A DNA stretch of 52,031 nucleotides from Candidatus Saccharimonadota bacterium (GTDB taxonomy: Bacteria; Patescibacteriota; Saccharimonadia; Saccharimonadales; AQU-01), in the NCBI GenBank assembly GCA_018499905.2, contig JAHBAU020000040.1, forward strand, positions 1 to 52,031. The letters are read 5' to 3'. The notes below the pieces were generated by a model that ran no database searches, had not been told where the DNA came from, and saw nothing but the letters and a program-made list of their open reading frames with translations. The translations under genes were made by a program, and so were the position numbers. The stretch's first letter is position 1, and each line of letters begins with the position of its first letter. This document shows, piece after piece, positions 33,377 through 42,395 of this stretch.

Positions 33377-34439
33377 GGGCTGAAGATTGCGCGTCACCTT
33401 TCACCTGGCGACGATTCACATACAGCATGACCATGGAACCACTGGCTATAATACTCAGTATCGCCAGGGTGATATTGACGACTGGATTATCTGAATCCTG
33501 TAACTGATCACTGTTCTCAATGCCGGCCATTGCCGAGATGATAATCATCAAAGCCAGCAACAAAAAGACTCCCTTTATGATGAACCATTGGCCGCCGCCT
33601 TTTAATAACTGGTAGGAGCGATTCAGTGTTCTTTTGATTGGAAGTTCAGGCTCAAAAAAGGCCACGAATGGCGCTAGTGAAAACCGAAGTAAACCAATTA
33701 TTGCCCAGACAGCGCCGCCAAGACTAAAGACCGTTAGCATCATTGAGGCCGAGCTACTGCGCAGCGCAAACAGTAACCCAAGTATCAGTAGTAGTATCAG
33801 CGGCCCATAAACCGCCAGTCCCATTAGTAGACAAGCAAGTGCCACCCTGGGTAGTTTGACAAAGCTTTGTTTAATTGTTTTTAAGATAGCGCTTTTTTGA
33901 TGGTGTATGCCGTCAAATAGTGTTTGGGCCTGCACGACCAAAACAATCCCAGAGCCATAGACTCCTAGGGCGCTGAATATAATCAGGACAACAATCAAAC
34001 CGAATACTCCCATTGCACTCATCAGCCCGTAGGCGAGCGGTATCGTCAGGACAATGAGTCCGATGAATAGCAGGTAACTAGCAATAGTAGTAACTATGAA
34101 TGCCTGCCAGTTGTGACGCAGCGCCTTAAATGTGTCGATTACAGCCCGAAACACCCGGTATTTCTGTGGGGCTGCACTAATTGGGCTTATTTGCTCATTA
34201 ACTGCGGGGTTCGTGGTAGTACTTTCCCCTGGAACTTGATCAATGGCTTGGGCACCGAGTGCGTTAGTGGCCGGAAAGCTTTGAGGCATAGCACTTGAGG
34301 CGGCTTGCTGAAAAGCGCTATCAACATAGGATGGTGGCCAGCCTGACTGTAAAGCTGAATCACGAATTTGCTGATCGGTGAAGCCTTGACGCCTGTGTTG
34401 GTCAATATAATCAATGAGTGGTTTTATTGATGGATCCAT
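33363..34439 (-). CDS. Multi-pass membrane protein with UBA-like N-terminal segment
   Basis: A 358-residue protein. The N-terminal 40 residues (IDQHRRQGFTDQQIRDSALQSGWPPSYVDSAF) form a short helical, UBA- or SHOCT-like segment seen ahead of membrane domains in this kind of genome. A Pro/Ser/Ala linker follows, then six or so helices (from about 105 to 330) with short loops, in the style of glycerophosphoryl-diester/DUF975-like membrane proteins. No catalytic motif is visible. The ATG at 34439 has TAATAT 13 bases upstream; the ATG three codons earlier is an alternative. Confidence 0.65.
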   Translation of the reverse strand: MDPSIKPLIDYIDQHRRQGFTDQQIRDSALQSGWPPSYVDSAFQQAASSAMPQSFPATNALGAQAIDQVPGESTTTNPAVNEQISPISAAPQKYRVFRAVIDTFKALRHNWQAFIVTTIASYLLFIGLIVLTIPLAYGLMSAMGVFGLIVVLIIFSALGVYGSGIVLVVQAQTLFDGIHHQKSAILKTIKQSFVKLPRVALACLLMGLAVYGPLILLLILGLLFALRSSSASMMLTVFSLGGAVWAIIGLLRFSLAPFVAFFEPELPIKRTLNRSYQLLKGGGQWFIIKGVFLLLALMIIISAMAGIENSDQLQDSDNPVVNITLAILSIIASGSMVMLYVNRRQVKGDAQSSAPKTS

Positions 34440-34542
34440 AAATGACATATTACTTTATTGTTAGCTTGTTTAATACTTTAGATTTCTGCAAGTTTAAATG
34501 GGTGATTCGGCTTGGCCTTTCGGGCCAACCTGAGGCTTGTTG

Positions 34543-34645
34543 GAGGGATTCGACCTTTTGCTTCGCAAAACCGCACGCTTCGACCAAGGTCGAATCTAGC
34601 GGCTTCGGGCGGCTGAGCCCACAGGGCTCACCGTTCGAATCCCTC
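34543..34645 (-). repeat. tRNA-Ser-linked hairpin element, copy A
   Basis: A 103-bp element downstream of tRNA-Ser(CGA) and its terminator. Ends are inverted copies of the tRNA T-arm region: GAGGGATTCGAC (34543-34554) and GTTCGAATCCCTC (34633-34645). Inside are three hairpins: TTTTGC/GCAAAA (34556-34570), TTCGACC/GGTCGAA (34579-34594) and TGAGCCC/GGGCTCA (34614-34630). It is nearly identical to copy C at 40664-40766. A further hairpin GGCC/GGGCC next to a GATTCG motif (34503-34530) is shared with copy B. No protein-coding signal. Confidence 0.8.
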
Positions 34646-34660
34646 GCCTAATCCGAACAC

Positions 34661-34692
34661 AATAAAAGGACCCTAGGTAGGGTCCTTTTATT
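34661..34692 (-). terminator. Terminator of tRNA-Ser(CGA)
   Basis: A perfect 15-bp hairpin AATAAAAGGACCCTA / TAGGGTCCTTTTATT immediately after the tRNA 3' end; T-rich on both strands. Confidence 0.85.
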
Positions 34693-34783
<91 letters not shown>

Positions 34784-34918
34784 ACATAAGAAACTATTTT
34801 AACAGATTAGCCGCTCTAAGATTTATTCACCGCTAAAGATGAACGTAATATGAGTAATCTCTGACGATCAAATAAGTTATGTACCCAGCCAAAGGGTGTC
34901 ACGTATAGTGTCTTTTAA

Positions 34919-36064
34919 GTGGGCAGACTAGATTTAAACATTGATATTGCCGGAAGCTTCGAACAATACCGAGCTTTGATGGACGACCCCGGAACTCGAT
35001 CCCTCAGTATGGAGTTCGAGGGTTTAGGTTATGATGACTTCGCGAAAGCCGTTGGTGATGAACGCACTGCCGTCGTGAACGTGCCTTCGTATCCTGAAAC
35101 CTATATACCACTCGCCATCCCGATTGAACATTTACCTTGGTATAACCAGCCGTATTTTGAACAGTTTATTTCGCCAGGAGGAGCAGTCTATTATTACAAT
35201 AACCAACCGCCGCTCTTAGACGAACAACCGGAAGCTTATATGAGTGCTATGGCTCCGGTCACTGAACAAGTGCGGCAAACGGGGGGCCTACTCACGACCG
35301 ACCATTCACATCTGGACAAACCAGTCTTGGATCGTGATATAGCCTATCTTGCTGCGGCAGCGAATATGAAACCCAAGGATGTGGTCGCGCAGGCAAACCC
35401 ACCGGCACAGCATTATATGTATGCACGGCAGCTGCTACACCGCAATCGAATCCCCCCTCGTCACACAGAAATTGATCTATATGAAGAGTACGTTGCCGCT
35501 GGAGAACGAGGCGCTTGGTCAAGTGAGAGAGCGGAGCTGCAACGCGAGATCACTGGCGGGGAAGCCGAACAAATATGGGAGTACTATTATCAAGCTTTTT
35601 CCCAACACAATGCCGTAGATCCTATTTTGGCCAGCTTTACGCACGACCAGTTCGTAGAAATCTTAGACAGCCCCCAGTTTCACAAGTTTGTGTACAGAGA
35701 GAAAGGTGCTGTTGCCAACGTCCTGCTTATAGCCGATATACGTCTGTGTCCATGGATGAACCAAGCCTACTATGAACACCATTACCCCTCGGCCTATCAA
35801 ACAGGAAACATATATTATTCGCCCGGTGTCGTGAGTGACCCTGAAACCAATACTCCCGGGAAAAGCCTCATGACCATGGGGCTGCTTATAAAAACGTTTT
35901 GTCAGGCAGAAATTGAACCGGTCATTACATTTGTTTGTGATGAGGTAAGCAATACACAAGTCCCTAAGCTAACCGAGCACTCCGTCAATCGCACCGGCGT
36001 ACTTACGACTGATCTTAGTCATCCCGATGCCTTGCACGTCATCAGAGGGTTCAGTTTTAAATAG
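34919..36064 (+). CDS. Unknown protein with an internal duplication (381 aa)
   Basis: A 381-residue protein I cannot assign. Two copies of one domain are evident: about 38-135 and 244-372. Both contain PW[YM]NQxY[YF]E (73-81 and 278-286), a run of tyrosines (YYYNN; IYYSP), and end with G[GV]LLTTD/VLTTD followed by xSHxD (122-133; 360-370). There is no signal or membrane helix. The start is GTG at 34919, with TATAGT 15 bases upstream. Its last 96 bp overlap the convergent DUF2156 gene tail to tail. The paired SHxD motifs could be metal or catalytic sites; that is a guess. Confidence 0.65.
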   Translation: MGRLDLNIDIAGSFEQYRALMDDPGTRSLSMEFEGLGYDDFAKAVGDERTAVVNVPSYPETYIPLAIPIEHLPWYNQPYFEQFISPGGAVYYYNNQPPLLDEQPEAYMSAMAPVTEQVRQTGGLLTTDHSHLDKPVLDRDIAYLAAAANMKPKDVVAQANPPAQHYMYARQLLHRNRIPPRHTEIDLYEEYVAAGERGAWSSERAELQREITGGEAEQIWEYYYQAFSQHNAVDPILASFTHDQFVEILDSPQFHKFVYREKGAVANVLLIADIRLCPWMNQAYYEHHYPSAYQTGNIYYSPGVVSDPETNTPGKSLMTMGLLIKTFCQAEIEPVITFVCDEVSNTQVPKLTEHSVNRTGVLTTDLSHPDALHVIRGFSFK

Positions 36065-36982
36065 TGTTCTTGATACCGGCAGTGTAACAGTATATTTTCG
36101 AAGGAACTTTTCTGGTCGCAAGAATTGCTTCGCAGCTCTCAAGCCTGGTATTCCAAGATCTTGTTCGAAGTTCAAAAGCTCATGGCCCAGCTGTTGCAGT
36201 TCGCGTGCCACGCAATTAAGTAAGTAATGATAGATGCCTCTTAGTCGCGTGTCTGCTTTCCAGAAATGCGCCAAAACAGGGTGCGCATCGTGTAATTCGC
36301 AAATAATAAAAGCACGTAACTTTTTATCCACTCTTATGCCATACGCAACCAAGTCATATGATTCAAAATTATTCAACAGCCTGGTGATTGCATCTTTTTC
36401 ATTTGCCGCATCATTCGTAATCTTAAGGTCTTCTCGATCATGAAAGATGTGTAGAATTTCAACTTTTGTTTGTTCGTTACTCAGATCAAGCTCAATAAAA
36501 CTACTGGTCGGGCCTAGCTCCCGCTTAAATCGATTGACCAGCTCTCTCGTGTGCGCCTGAGGACGACCAACGAGTTGCGCAAGTTTCTGCAACGAAAGAA
36601 TGTAATCATTGTTATCTTGGTCTTCAGTAATGATAAATTGATCTGCTTCCTGAAGTTTCAGTGCAATTTCTTCGGGTATAAGCTTAAGGTTCGGCAAGAA
36701 ACCGGAATGTTTCGCCTGGCCCAACAGGGTTTGGGCCGTATATACCGGGTGTCTGTTGCCAAGAAACGTATAGAAGGTTTCGTTAGTCACATAGTCTCGA
36801 AAGCGCACAACCAGGTTGTCGTACAGCCAAGAAACAGCGATACCGTCGTCATTGTTCCAGCTATGGAGATTTGTAAAATTAAAATCTGAATAGCCAGCAT
36901 GCTGACGCGTAAACGCTTGAACCTCAGGTTTTAAGCCCAAGTCAACATTAACAAATCGAGGAAACCTCGGAATTGCGCTCAT
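35969..36982 (-). CDS. DUF2156/LPG-synthase-C-like acyltransferase
   Basis: A 337-residue protein of the DUF2156 type, related to the catalytic part of lysylphosphatidylglycerol synthases (double GNAT fold using aminoacyl-tRNA or acyl donors). Hallmarks are SDFNFTNLHSWNNDDGI near the N-terminus and FEQDLGIPGLRAAKQFLRPEKFLRKYTV near the C-terminus. It lacks the membrane flippase part. The ATG at 36982 is preceded by GGGTGTGGG. The C-terminal 31 codons overlap the convergent gene by 96 bp, unusually long for such neighbours. Confidence 0.8.
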   Translation of the reverse strand: MSAIPRFPRFVNVDLGLKPEVQAFTRQHAGYSDFNFTNLHSWNNDDGIAVSWLYDNLVVRFRDYVTNETFYTFLGNRHPVYTAQTLLGQAKHSGFLPNLKLIPEEIALKLQEADQFIITEDQDNNDYILSLQKLAQLVGRPQAHTRELVNRFKRELGPTSSFIELDLSNEQTKVEILHIFHDREDLKITNDAANEKDAITRLLNNFESYDLVAYGIRVDKKLRAFIICELHDAHPVLAHFWKADTRLRGIYHYLLNCVARELQQLGHELLNFEQDLGIPGLRAAKQFLRPEKFLRKYTVTLPVSRTLFKTEPSDDVQGIGMTKISRKYAGAIDGVLG

Positions 36983-37189
36983 AACCCACACCCTTTTTTT
37001 GAGACGATTGTCACTTTTAGGTTAGCACTCACCGAATGCTCGATTATGAAAACTTTGTGAATATTTTTATCTCATAAGTGGTGTGTAAAATGGGATTTAT
37101 CATATTTAATGCGTTCGAGCATCGAAAGTATTTCTCTCATATCACATGCATGCTATGGTTAGAGTAAAGGTAACCATAATCGTAATATC

Positions 37190-39388
37190 ATGATGTTAGC
37201 GGTCATTTCATACGTTCCAGCATTCTTACTACTGTCCACTATTGGGCTATTGACGTTGCTTAAGGACATACGCAGTAGAGTAAACGTGTACTTTGCGTTG
37301 TTTACTTTTTCACTGGCAGTTTGGATCGGCTTCTTGTTCCTGGGTGATATTTTGCAAAGTGAGTCGGTCAGCCTGTGGATGGTACGTATTGGGGCAATCT
37401 TTGGCACCCTTACTCTGCCGCCATTCTTGTATTTTTGCATCAACTTCCCAATCCCCTCACAAAAAGTAGGGAAGCGCTTCGGCTTTTGGATGAGCATGCC
37501 GGCATATATCTTTGGAGCACTCTGTCTGACACCGTGGTTGATACCTGCCGTCGAGATTACACAACAAAGTGCACAGCCCAGCGATCTTGGCATTTTGTAC
37601 TCATTACAATCGCTCTATCTGCTAGGGGGATATGTCGTTGCTATGATTGTTCTGTTATTCAAACAGCGCCATGTGGCCGCAGGTCAGCGGAACCAGATAG
37701 TTCTCGTGATTAGTGGCATGGCGACAGCTCTAGCCGTAAACATTATCACTGGATTTGTTTTAACAGTAATGGAAGTCAGCAATAACTACTCCAACCTACT
37801 TGGGAGTATTTCATTCCTGATATTTGTTGGGGCTACCGCCTTTGCAATTGTACGCCACCGCATGTTCGATATTCGCCTGGCTATAGTCAGAACGATTGGT
37901 TTTGTTGTCACAATCGGTTTGGTCGGCGGCATATACACTCTTTTAGTGATTGGCGTTGGGGCACCGATTATCACCGGGGGTGAGGTCAGCCTCCTCAAAA
38001 ACCGCTCCAGTCTTTTGTTGCTAGTGCCGCCAACTTTATTGATCGCCTTCACGTTTCACTCACTTCAGCAACTTATTGCAAAAGCCACAAGGCGAGTATT
38101 CTACCAAGATTTATATGATTTAAGAGAGGTTTTGGACAGCTTTTCAGATGGGCTCATATCAAGTAACGAAATCGACCCGATTATGGAGAAAAGCCTCAAG
38201 GCTATTTCAGATGCCATCAAACCAACTCACTCCTATTTTGTAACTTTTAACGATCAGGGTCAGGTATATAAGCAAATTGCGCACCACGCCAAATCACCAG
38301 ATTCCCTCAGCGAACTGGTTGGCGATATAAAGCTTATCAAGGATAACCCTGTCATAAGGGAAGAACTAGGTGCGGATACACCGCGCAGCCTCATTGCCAA
38401 CGATGTATTTCTTGCCCTGCGCTTAGGCGTAAAAGACCGGCCGGTCGGTATAGTTTTGTTCGGTCCCAAACAAAACGGACGCGCTTACACTTCTCAAGAC
38501 ATCGATCTCCTCAGAATCAGTGCCAAGAATCTGACTATTGCGCTTGAAAATGCGAAACACTACGATCAGATTAGTCATTTTGCTGAAACTTTGCGGGGTG
38601 AAGTGTTAAAGGCGACAGTTAAATTGCGTGCGGCCAACAAAGAATTAAAAACCCTCGATACTATGAAGGATGACTTCATATCCATGGCCTCACACCAGTT
38701 GCGGACTCCAGCAACCTCCGTGCATGAGGCCTTGCAGATGATGAACCACTCCAACCTTAAGTTGAGTGCCGATGAAAAGCGGCGACTTGCTGAGCTCGCC
38801 GAAGCCAGCAGCGAGCATTTAGTCACGGTCGTGGCAGACATGCTGAGTATTTCACGAATTCAAGCAGGGCACTTCACCATAGCCAAAACACCTGGTGATA
38901 TGGTGGCATTAATTGAAAAGGTGCTCAAGCAAACGGCCGTTTTGGCCGAGCAAAAGCATATAAAAGTGGACTTTAAAAAGCCGACTGGTGCAATCAACCT
39001 GAGCTTTGATACGCCAAAGATCAACGAGGCGATATCTAATTACGTCGAGAACGCTATCAAATACAGTGAAGAATCCACCTCGGTTCATGTGATATTGCAA
39101 GTCGAAGACAACAAAGTAATATTTGAGGTAACCGATCAAGGTATTGGCGTACCAGAAGCTGAACGGAAAAATTTGTTTGGAAAGTTTTACCGCGCAGGCA
39201 ACGCCCGGAATTTGCAACCTGATGGAAATGGCATCGGCCTGTTTGTGGTTAAGAGTATTGCCGAAGGTCATGGCGGAGACGCCTACTACAAACCCCTAGA
39301 GAAGGGTAGTTTATTCGGTTTCTGGCTGCCGATCGATAATAATGCCGATCCTATGAAACAGCCTACAGAAAAGAACCAGCAAAAATAA
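37190..39388 (+). CDS. Membrane sensor histidine kinase
   Basis: A 732-residue kinase. The N-terminal 300 residues hold about eight to nine membrane helices in the style of 7TM/MASE-type sensor domains. A GAF-like domain (about 335-455) is followed by a coiled coil, HisKA with phosphoacceptor His502 (FISMASHQLRTP), and HATPase_c with N box (NYVENAIKYS), G1 (DQGIGVP) and G2 (GNGIGLFVV). Two ATGs in a row open the gene; either may be used. The response regulator follows after 54 bp but has its own -10 box. The signal is unknown. Confidence 0.94.
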   Translation: MMLAVISYVPAFLLLSTIGLLTLLKDIRSRVNVYFALFTFSLAVWIGFLFLGDILQSESVSLWMVRIGAIFGTLTLPPFLYFCINFPIPSQKVGKRFGFWMSMPAYIFGALCLTPWLIPAVEITQQSAQPSDLGILYSLQSLYLLGGYVVAMIVLLFKQRHVAAGQRNQIVLVISGMATALAVNIITGFVLTVMEVSNNYSNLLGSISFLIFVGATAFAIVRHRMFDIRLAIVRTIGFVVTIGLVGGIYTLLVIGVGAPIITGGEVSLLKNRSSLLLLVPPTLLIAFTFHSLQQLIAKATRRVFYQDLYDLREVLDSFSDGLISSNEIDPIMEKSLKAISDAIKPTHSYFVTFNDQGQVYKQIAHHAKSPDSLSELVGDIKLIKDNPVIREELGADTPRSLIANDVFLALRLGVKDRPVGIVLFGPKQNGRAYTSQDIDLLRISAKNLTIALENAKHYDQISHFAETLRGEVLKATVKLRAANKELKTLDTMKDDFISMASHQLRTPATSVHEALQMMNHSNLKLSADEKRRLAELAEASSEHLVTVVADMLSISRIQAGHFTIAKTPGDMVALIEKVLKQTAVLAEQKHIKVDFKKPTGAINLSFDTPKINEAISNYVENAIKYSEESTSVHVILQVEDNKVIFEVTDQGIGVPEAERKNLFGKFYRAGNARNLQPDGNGIGLFVVKSIAEGHGGDAYYKPLEKGSLFGFWLPIDNNADPMKQPTEKNQQK

Positions 39389-39442
39389 TCTTAACCTCGA
39401 GCACTTTACTCTTTAGCAAAATGTGCTCTATAGTCTGTATGT

Positions 39443-40135
39443 ATGAAAACGGCTCGGCATAATCATGTGCTCATGATAGATGACGACGAATCGCTGCTAG
39501 GCATTATGTCAATCAAGCTTGAGCACTCCGGCTACAAGGTGGACACGGCCGCGAAGAGTTCGATGGGGTATGATCTGGCGCTAAGTCAGCCGTATGACGC
39601 TCTGATTGTTGATCTTATTATGCCTGGGCTCAATGGTATGGAAATCTGCAAAAGCTTGCGTGCCGAAGGTGTTCTAACGCCAATTCTTATGCTGTCCGGT
39701 AATACCGAAAAGGTTACTATAGTCGAAAGCCTTGAACTTGGCGCGGATGATTATCTAACAAAACCATTCAGCCATACCGAATTGGTTGCTCGACTGCGCG
39801 CTTTAGTAAGACGCAATCGAAAAACCTTTCACGCTCGCTGGGTTGAAAAGGAAGGGGTCTCCCTTGATACGCACAATAATCGAATTGGTTTCGGTGACAA
39901 AACCATTAACTTAACACGCAAAGAAGCGTTACTACTAAAGCGCTTGATGTGTGAATCGCCCGAGCCGGTGGACAGAGAGCAGCTGTTAAATGACGTTTGG
40001 GAAATTGACAATCACCATACCAGCAATCGCTTAGATGTCTATATTCGACGGCTACGGGCTAAGCTGGCTGAAATCGGCGCCGACAACTTGATTCATACCA
40101 GGCGAGGCAGCGGATATAATTTTGGTCGACAGTAG
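39443..40135 (+). CDS. OmpR/PhoB-type response regulator
   Basis: A 230-residue two-domain regulator. Receiver domain: acidic pair DDD (13-15), phosphoacceptor Asp57 (LIVDLIMPG), Ser85 and Lys107 (LTKPFS). The winged-helix domain from about 132 has the DVYIRRLRAKL recognition helix and RRGSGYNF hairpin. TATAGT 14 bases before the ATG implies its own leaderless transcript in addition to readthrough from the kinase gene. Confidence 0.96.
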   Translation: MKTARHNHVLMIDDDESLLGIMSIKLEHSGYKVDTAAKSSMGYDLALSQPYDALIVDLIMPGLNGMEICKSLRAEGVLTPILMLSGNTEKVTIVESLELGADDYLTKPFSHTELVARLRALVRRNRKTFHARWVEKEGVSLDTHNNRIGFGDKTINLTRKEALLLKRLMCESPEPVDREQLLNDVWEIDNHHTSNRLDVYIRRLRAKLAEIGADNLIHTRRGSGYNFGRQ

Positions 40136-40193
40136 AACGCAAGGCTGACGTTTGATTGTGGGATTCGCCTTGGCCCTAAAGGGCCGTGCGGAA

Positions 40194-40306
40194 GGGGTGG
40201 GATTCGACCTTTGCGGCAAAAGAAAATTACTTTTGCCAAGCAAACCCCTTACGGGGCTAAAGGGCGGGGAAGCCAAGACTTTGGCTTCCCGTTCGAGTCC
40301 CACCCC
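40194..40306 (-). repeat. tRNA-Ser-linked hairpin element, copy B
   Basis: A 113-bp element downstream of tRNA-Ser(UGA). Same plan as copies A and C but different sequence inside. The closing stem is GGGGTGGGATTCGAC (40194-40208) with GTTCGAGTCCCACCCC (40291-40306), which matches the acceptor/T-arm of its own neighbour, tRNA-Ser(UGA). Hairpins: GGCAAAAG/CTTTTGCC (40215-40237), CCCC/GGGG (40245-40256) and GGGAAGCCAA/TTGGCTTCCC (40267-40290). An outer hairpin GGCCC/GGGCC with GGGATTCG (40160-40185) is shared with copy A. Confidence 0.75.
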
Positions 40307-40312
40307 AGACGC

Positions 40313-40347
40313 AAATTAAAAGACTCTCAGTTGAGAGTCTTTTAATT
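40313..40347 (-). terminator. Terminator of tRNA-Ser(UGA)
   Basis: Long perfect hairpin AAATTAAAAGACTCTCA / TGAGAGTCTTTTAATTT directly after the tRNA. Confidence 0.85.
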
Positions 40348-40435
40348 TGGCGGAAGGGGTGGGATTCGAACCCACGGACCCTCTCAGGTCTCCTGTTTTC
40401 AAGACAGGTGCACTCGACCACTATGCGACCCTTCC
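40348..40435 (-). tRNA. tRNA-Ser(UGA)
   Basis: An 88-nt class II tRNA with acceptor GGAAGGG, anticodon loop CTTGAAA giving UGA (reads UCA and other UCN), a long variable arm, T-arm GGTTCGAATCCC and encoded CCA. Its T-arm and acceptor 3' strand are repeated in the downstream element B. Confidence 0.95.
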
Positions 40436-40523
40436 ATAGGACAGGGATATTATAGCAAGTGATTGCCTAAATTTAAGAAGTTATTTTATATTCTGTCATC
40501 TTGTAATACAATACCAGGGTTCA

Positions 40524-40616
40524 GGAGAGGTACCCAAGTGGCTGAAGGGGGCAGTTTGCTAAATTGCTAGTGGGGCGCAAGTTCCAGCGAGGGTTCGAAT
40601 CCCTCCCTCTCCGCCA
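40524..40616 (+). tRNA. tRNA-Ser(GCU)
   Basis: A 93-nt class II tRNA with acceptor GGAGAGG, anticodon stem GCAGT/ATTGC with loop TTGCTAA giving GCU (reads AGC/AGU), a long variable arm, T-arm GGTTCGAATCC and encoded CCA. TACAAT at 40507-40512 may be its -10 box. Followed by terminator and element C. Confidence 0.95.
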
Positions 40617-40650
40617 TAATAAATGGGCTCTACCAGGGCCCATTTATTAT
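40617..40650 (+). terminator. Terminator of tRNA-Ser(GCU)
   Basis: Hairpin ATAATAAATGGGC / GCCCATTTATTAT with a short loop, directly after the tRNA. Confidence 0.85.
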
Positions 40651-40663
40651 GCGTGGAGTAGGC

Positions 40664-40766
40664 GAGGGCTTCGAACGGTGAGCCCTGTGGGCTCAGCCGC
40701 CCGAAGCCGCTAGATTCGACCTTTGGTCGAAGCGTGCGGTTTTGCGATGCAAAAGGTCGAATCCCT
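40664..40766 (+). repeat. tRNA-Ser-linked hairpin element, copy C
   Basis: A 103-bp element downstream of tRNA-Ser(GCU), nearly identical to copy A and in the same orientation relative to its tRNA. Ends are GAGGGCTTCGAAC (40664-40676) and GTCGAATCCCT (40756-40766). The three internal hairpins of copy A are conserved (TGAGCCC/GGGCTCA, TTCGACC/GGTCGAA, TTTTGC/GCAAAA). The outer hairpin seen beyond A and B is missing here. Confidence 0.8.
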
Positions 40767-40826
40767 AGAAACAACGCTCCTGTACAGTAATCCTTTTATT
40801 ACTATGGCCGATAGTTTTGCACGCGC

Positions 40827-42308
40827 CTAGAACTTAGGCAAAGGCTTATCGACAATCATTTCGGGCGCCACCCAAAGACTATAGTTTGCGCCGCTCGCCT
40901 CGTCAATTTTGCGCCATTTAGCTCTCTCGATACTTTGAATAAGTGGTGGTTTTTCCGCATCGTTTGACCACAACACACATTTAATGCCGTAACGGTCAAA
41001 GTCACTATTATTAGCCGCATTTTGATCAATAACAACCCGATGGTAGCGGTCGAAGTAGCGCACACCATCTGGATCGTGCCAGTGCGGCAACCGGCCATCA
41101 ATATACAGAAGGGTGCCCGGTAGCTTCCAGATAAGATACCCCCCATAATTGTAGTTGTTAAATATGTTGCCAGGGCATGGGTTGTTTTGTAGATAAGCAA
41201 CAGCTTTTTGAGGATATGATAATTCACGCACATTGCCGTAAGTTGTAACACGATATGCCATGGCGTAGAGCTCCCAAATGGTAAAAAAACCGATGAGCGC
41301 TGGCAATGACAGTACAAGTACCCGTCGCTTCCAATCAATATTCTTAGGTATCAGTGATTTGACTCGACGCAGCGGCTCTGCGATATTCCCTGATGAGACT
41401 ATAACGAACAAGGGGAAATGCCTGTTTGAAGACAAGCTAGCCAGAAAGAAAAGAGGCGCCAGGTCAAATACTTGTTGCTTCCACTTTTTTTTGTCAAAGT
41501 TTAAGACAAACCCGATCGCCCACACCAGACTGTAGATAAACGGCATTACAAAAAGCAAAAATGATGCCGGGAACCACTCGGCAATCTGCCAGCGCACAGA
41601 ACTATCAAAAATTGTCCGAAAAACCTCCTCATAAAGACGCGGGCCATAGGGATTAATAAAGGTCGCCAGAACACTTGCAGCAAGCACAAGGGCCCATTTA
41701 CGCTTCCGCTCCATAACCAGGTAGTAGGCTATGACAACTAGGCCTATAAAAAAACCGCCGTGAACGTTAGCCCAGAACAGCATAAGCACAGGAATAAAGG
41801 TTGTGAGTCGGCGATTACGTGACCTGCTTAAGGCGAGCAGGATCGAAAGACACAGCACCGTCCATGTTGTTGCACGCACGCCTGCATATGGGATCATCGC
41901 TAATGCGGCAATGACGAGCAGCGTAAACCGCTTGTAGGCCTTGGCTATAAAGAGAGCGCAGGTCCATAAGAATGCGTAAACAAAAACCAGTCCAGTATAG
42001 CCAAACCAGCCAAACAGTAGCGACACAAAAACATCGCTCATCCACTCATGATCTATCCAACGGAAGTGACTGGCGGTGTAAGTAAAGATGTCGTAGCTTG
42101 GTATTCCACTTTCACGAATAATGTTGCCAGCCTGTAAATGCCAGCCAAAGTCAGGGTCATAGGCCTTATACCAAGCTGCAGCAGCAAAAATTGCGAAAAC
42201 ACTCAGGAACTTTACGGCCATTAACAACCTCGAATGAGACGTCCAAAAACGGCGATTTACCGTTACTAGACGCCTAAAGTCTTTTTCTAGTTGCTGAAGT
42301 GCTTTCAT
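40827..42308 (-). CDS. GT-C-like membrane glycosyltransferase candidate
   Basis: A 493-residue integral membrane protein with about ten helices and a soluble C-terminal domain of about 130 residues. The first external loop has DPDFGWHLQAGNII and SYDIFTYT...WIDHEWMSD. This acidic DPD plus HEW pattern is common to a family of GT-C-like proteins that probably take sugars from polyprenyl phosphate. NNYNYGGYLIWKLPG and DGRLPHW in the soluble part are also family-typical. It is divergent from the GT2 gene. The donor and acceptor are unknown. Confidence 0.7.
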   Translation of the reverse strand: MKALQQLEKDFRRLVTVNRRFWTSHSRLLMAVKFLSVFAIFAAAAWYKAYDPDFGWHLQAGNIIRESGIPSYDIFTYTASHFRWIDHEWMSDVFVSLLFGWFGYTGLVFVYAFLWTCALFIAKAYKRFTLLVIAALAMIPYAGVRATTWTVLCLSILLALSRSRNRRLTTFIPVLMLFWANVHGGFFIGLVVIAYYLVMERKRKWALVLAASVLATFINPYGPRLYEEVFRTIFDSSVRWQIAEWFPASFLLFVMPFIYSLVWAIGFVLNFDKKKWKQQVFDLAPLFFLASLSSNRHFPLFVIVSSGNIAEPLRRVKSLIPKNIDWKRRVLVLSLPALIGFFTIWELYAMAYRVTTYGNVRELSYPQKAVAYLQNNPCPGNIFNNYNYGGYLIWKLPGTLLYIDGRLPHWHDPDGVRYFDRYHRVVIDQNAANNSDFDRYGIKCVLWSNDAEKPPLIQSIERAKWRKIDEASGANYSLWVAPEMIVDKPLPKF

Positions 42309-42395
42309 AAGTCGGTTGCTTATTAATTATTATAGGCGAAATCCACCTCACATAACAGCAAATAATGTGACTAAGTCTTGGTTTTATGTTAAAAT

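Noticed and set aside
34442-34651. Short open frames across the tRNA-linked elements (also 40052-40303 and 40559-40774)
   Set aside because: They arise from the hairpin repeats and tRNA sequence, differ in frame between copies, and have no start signals.
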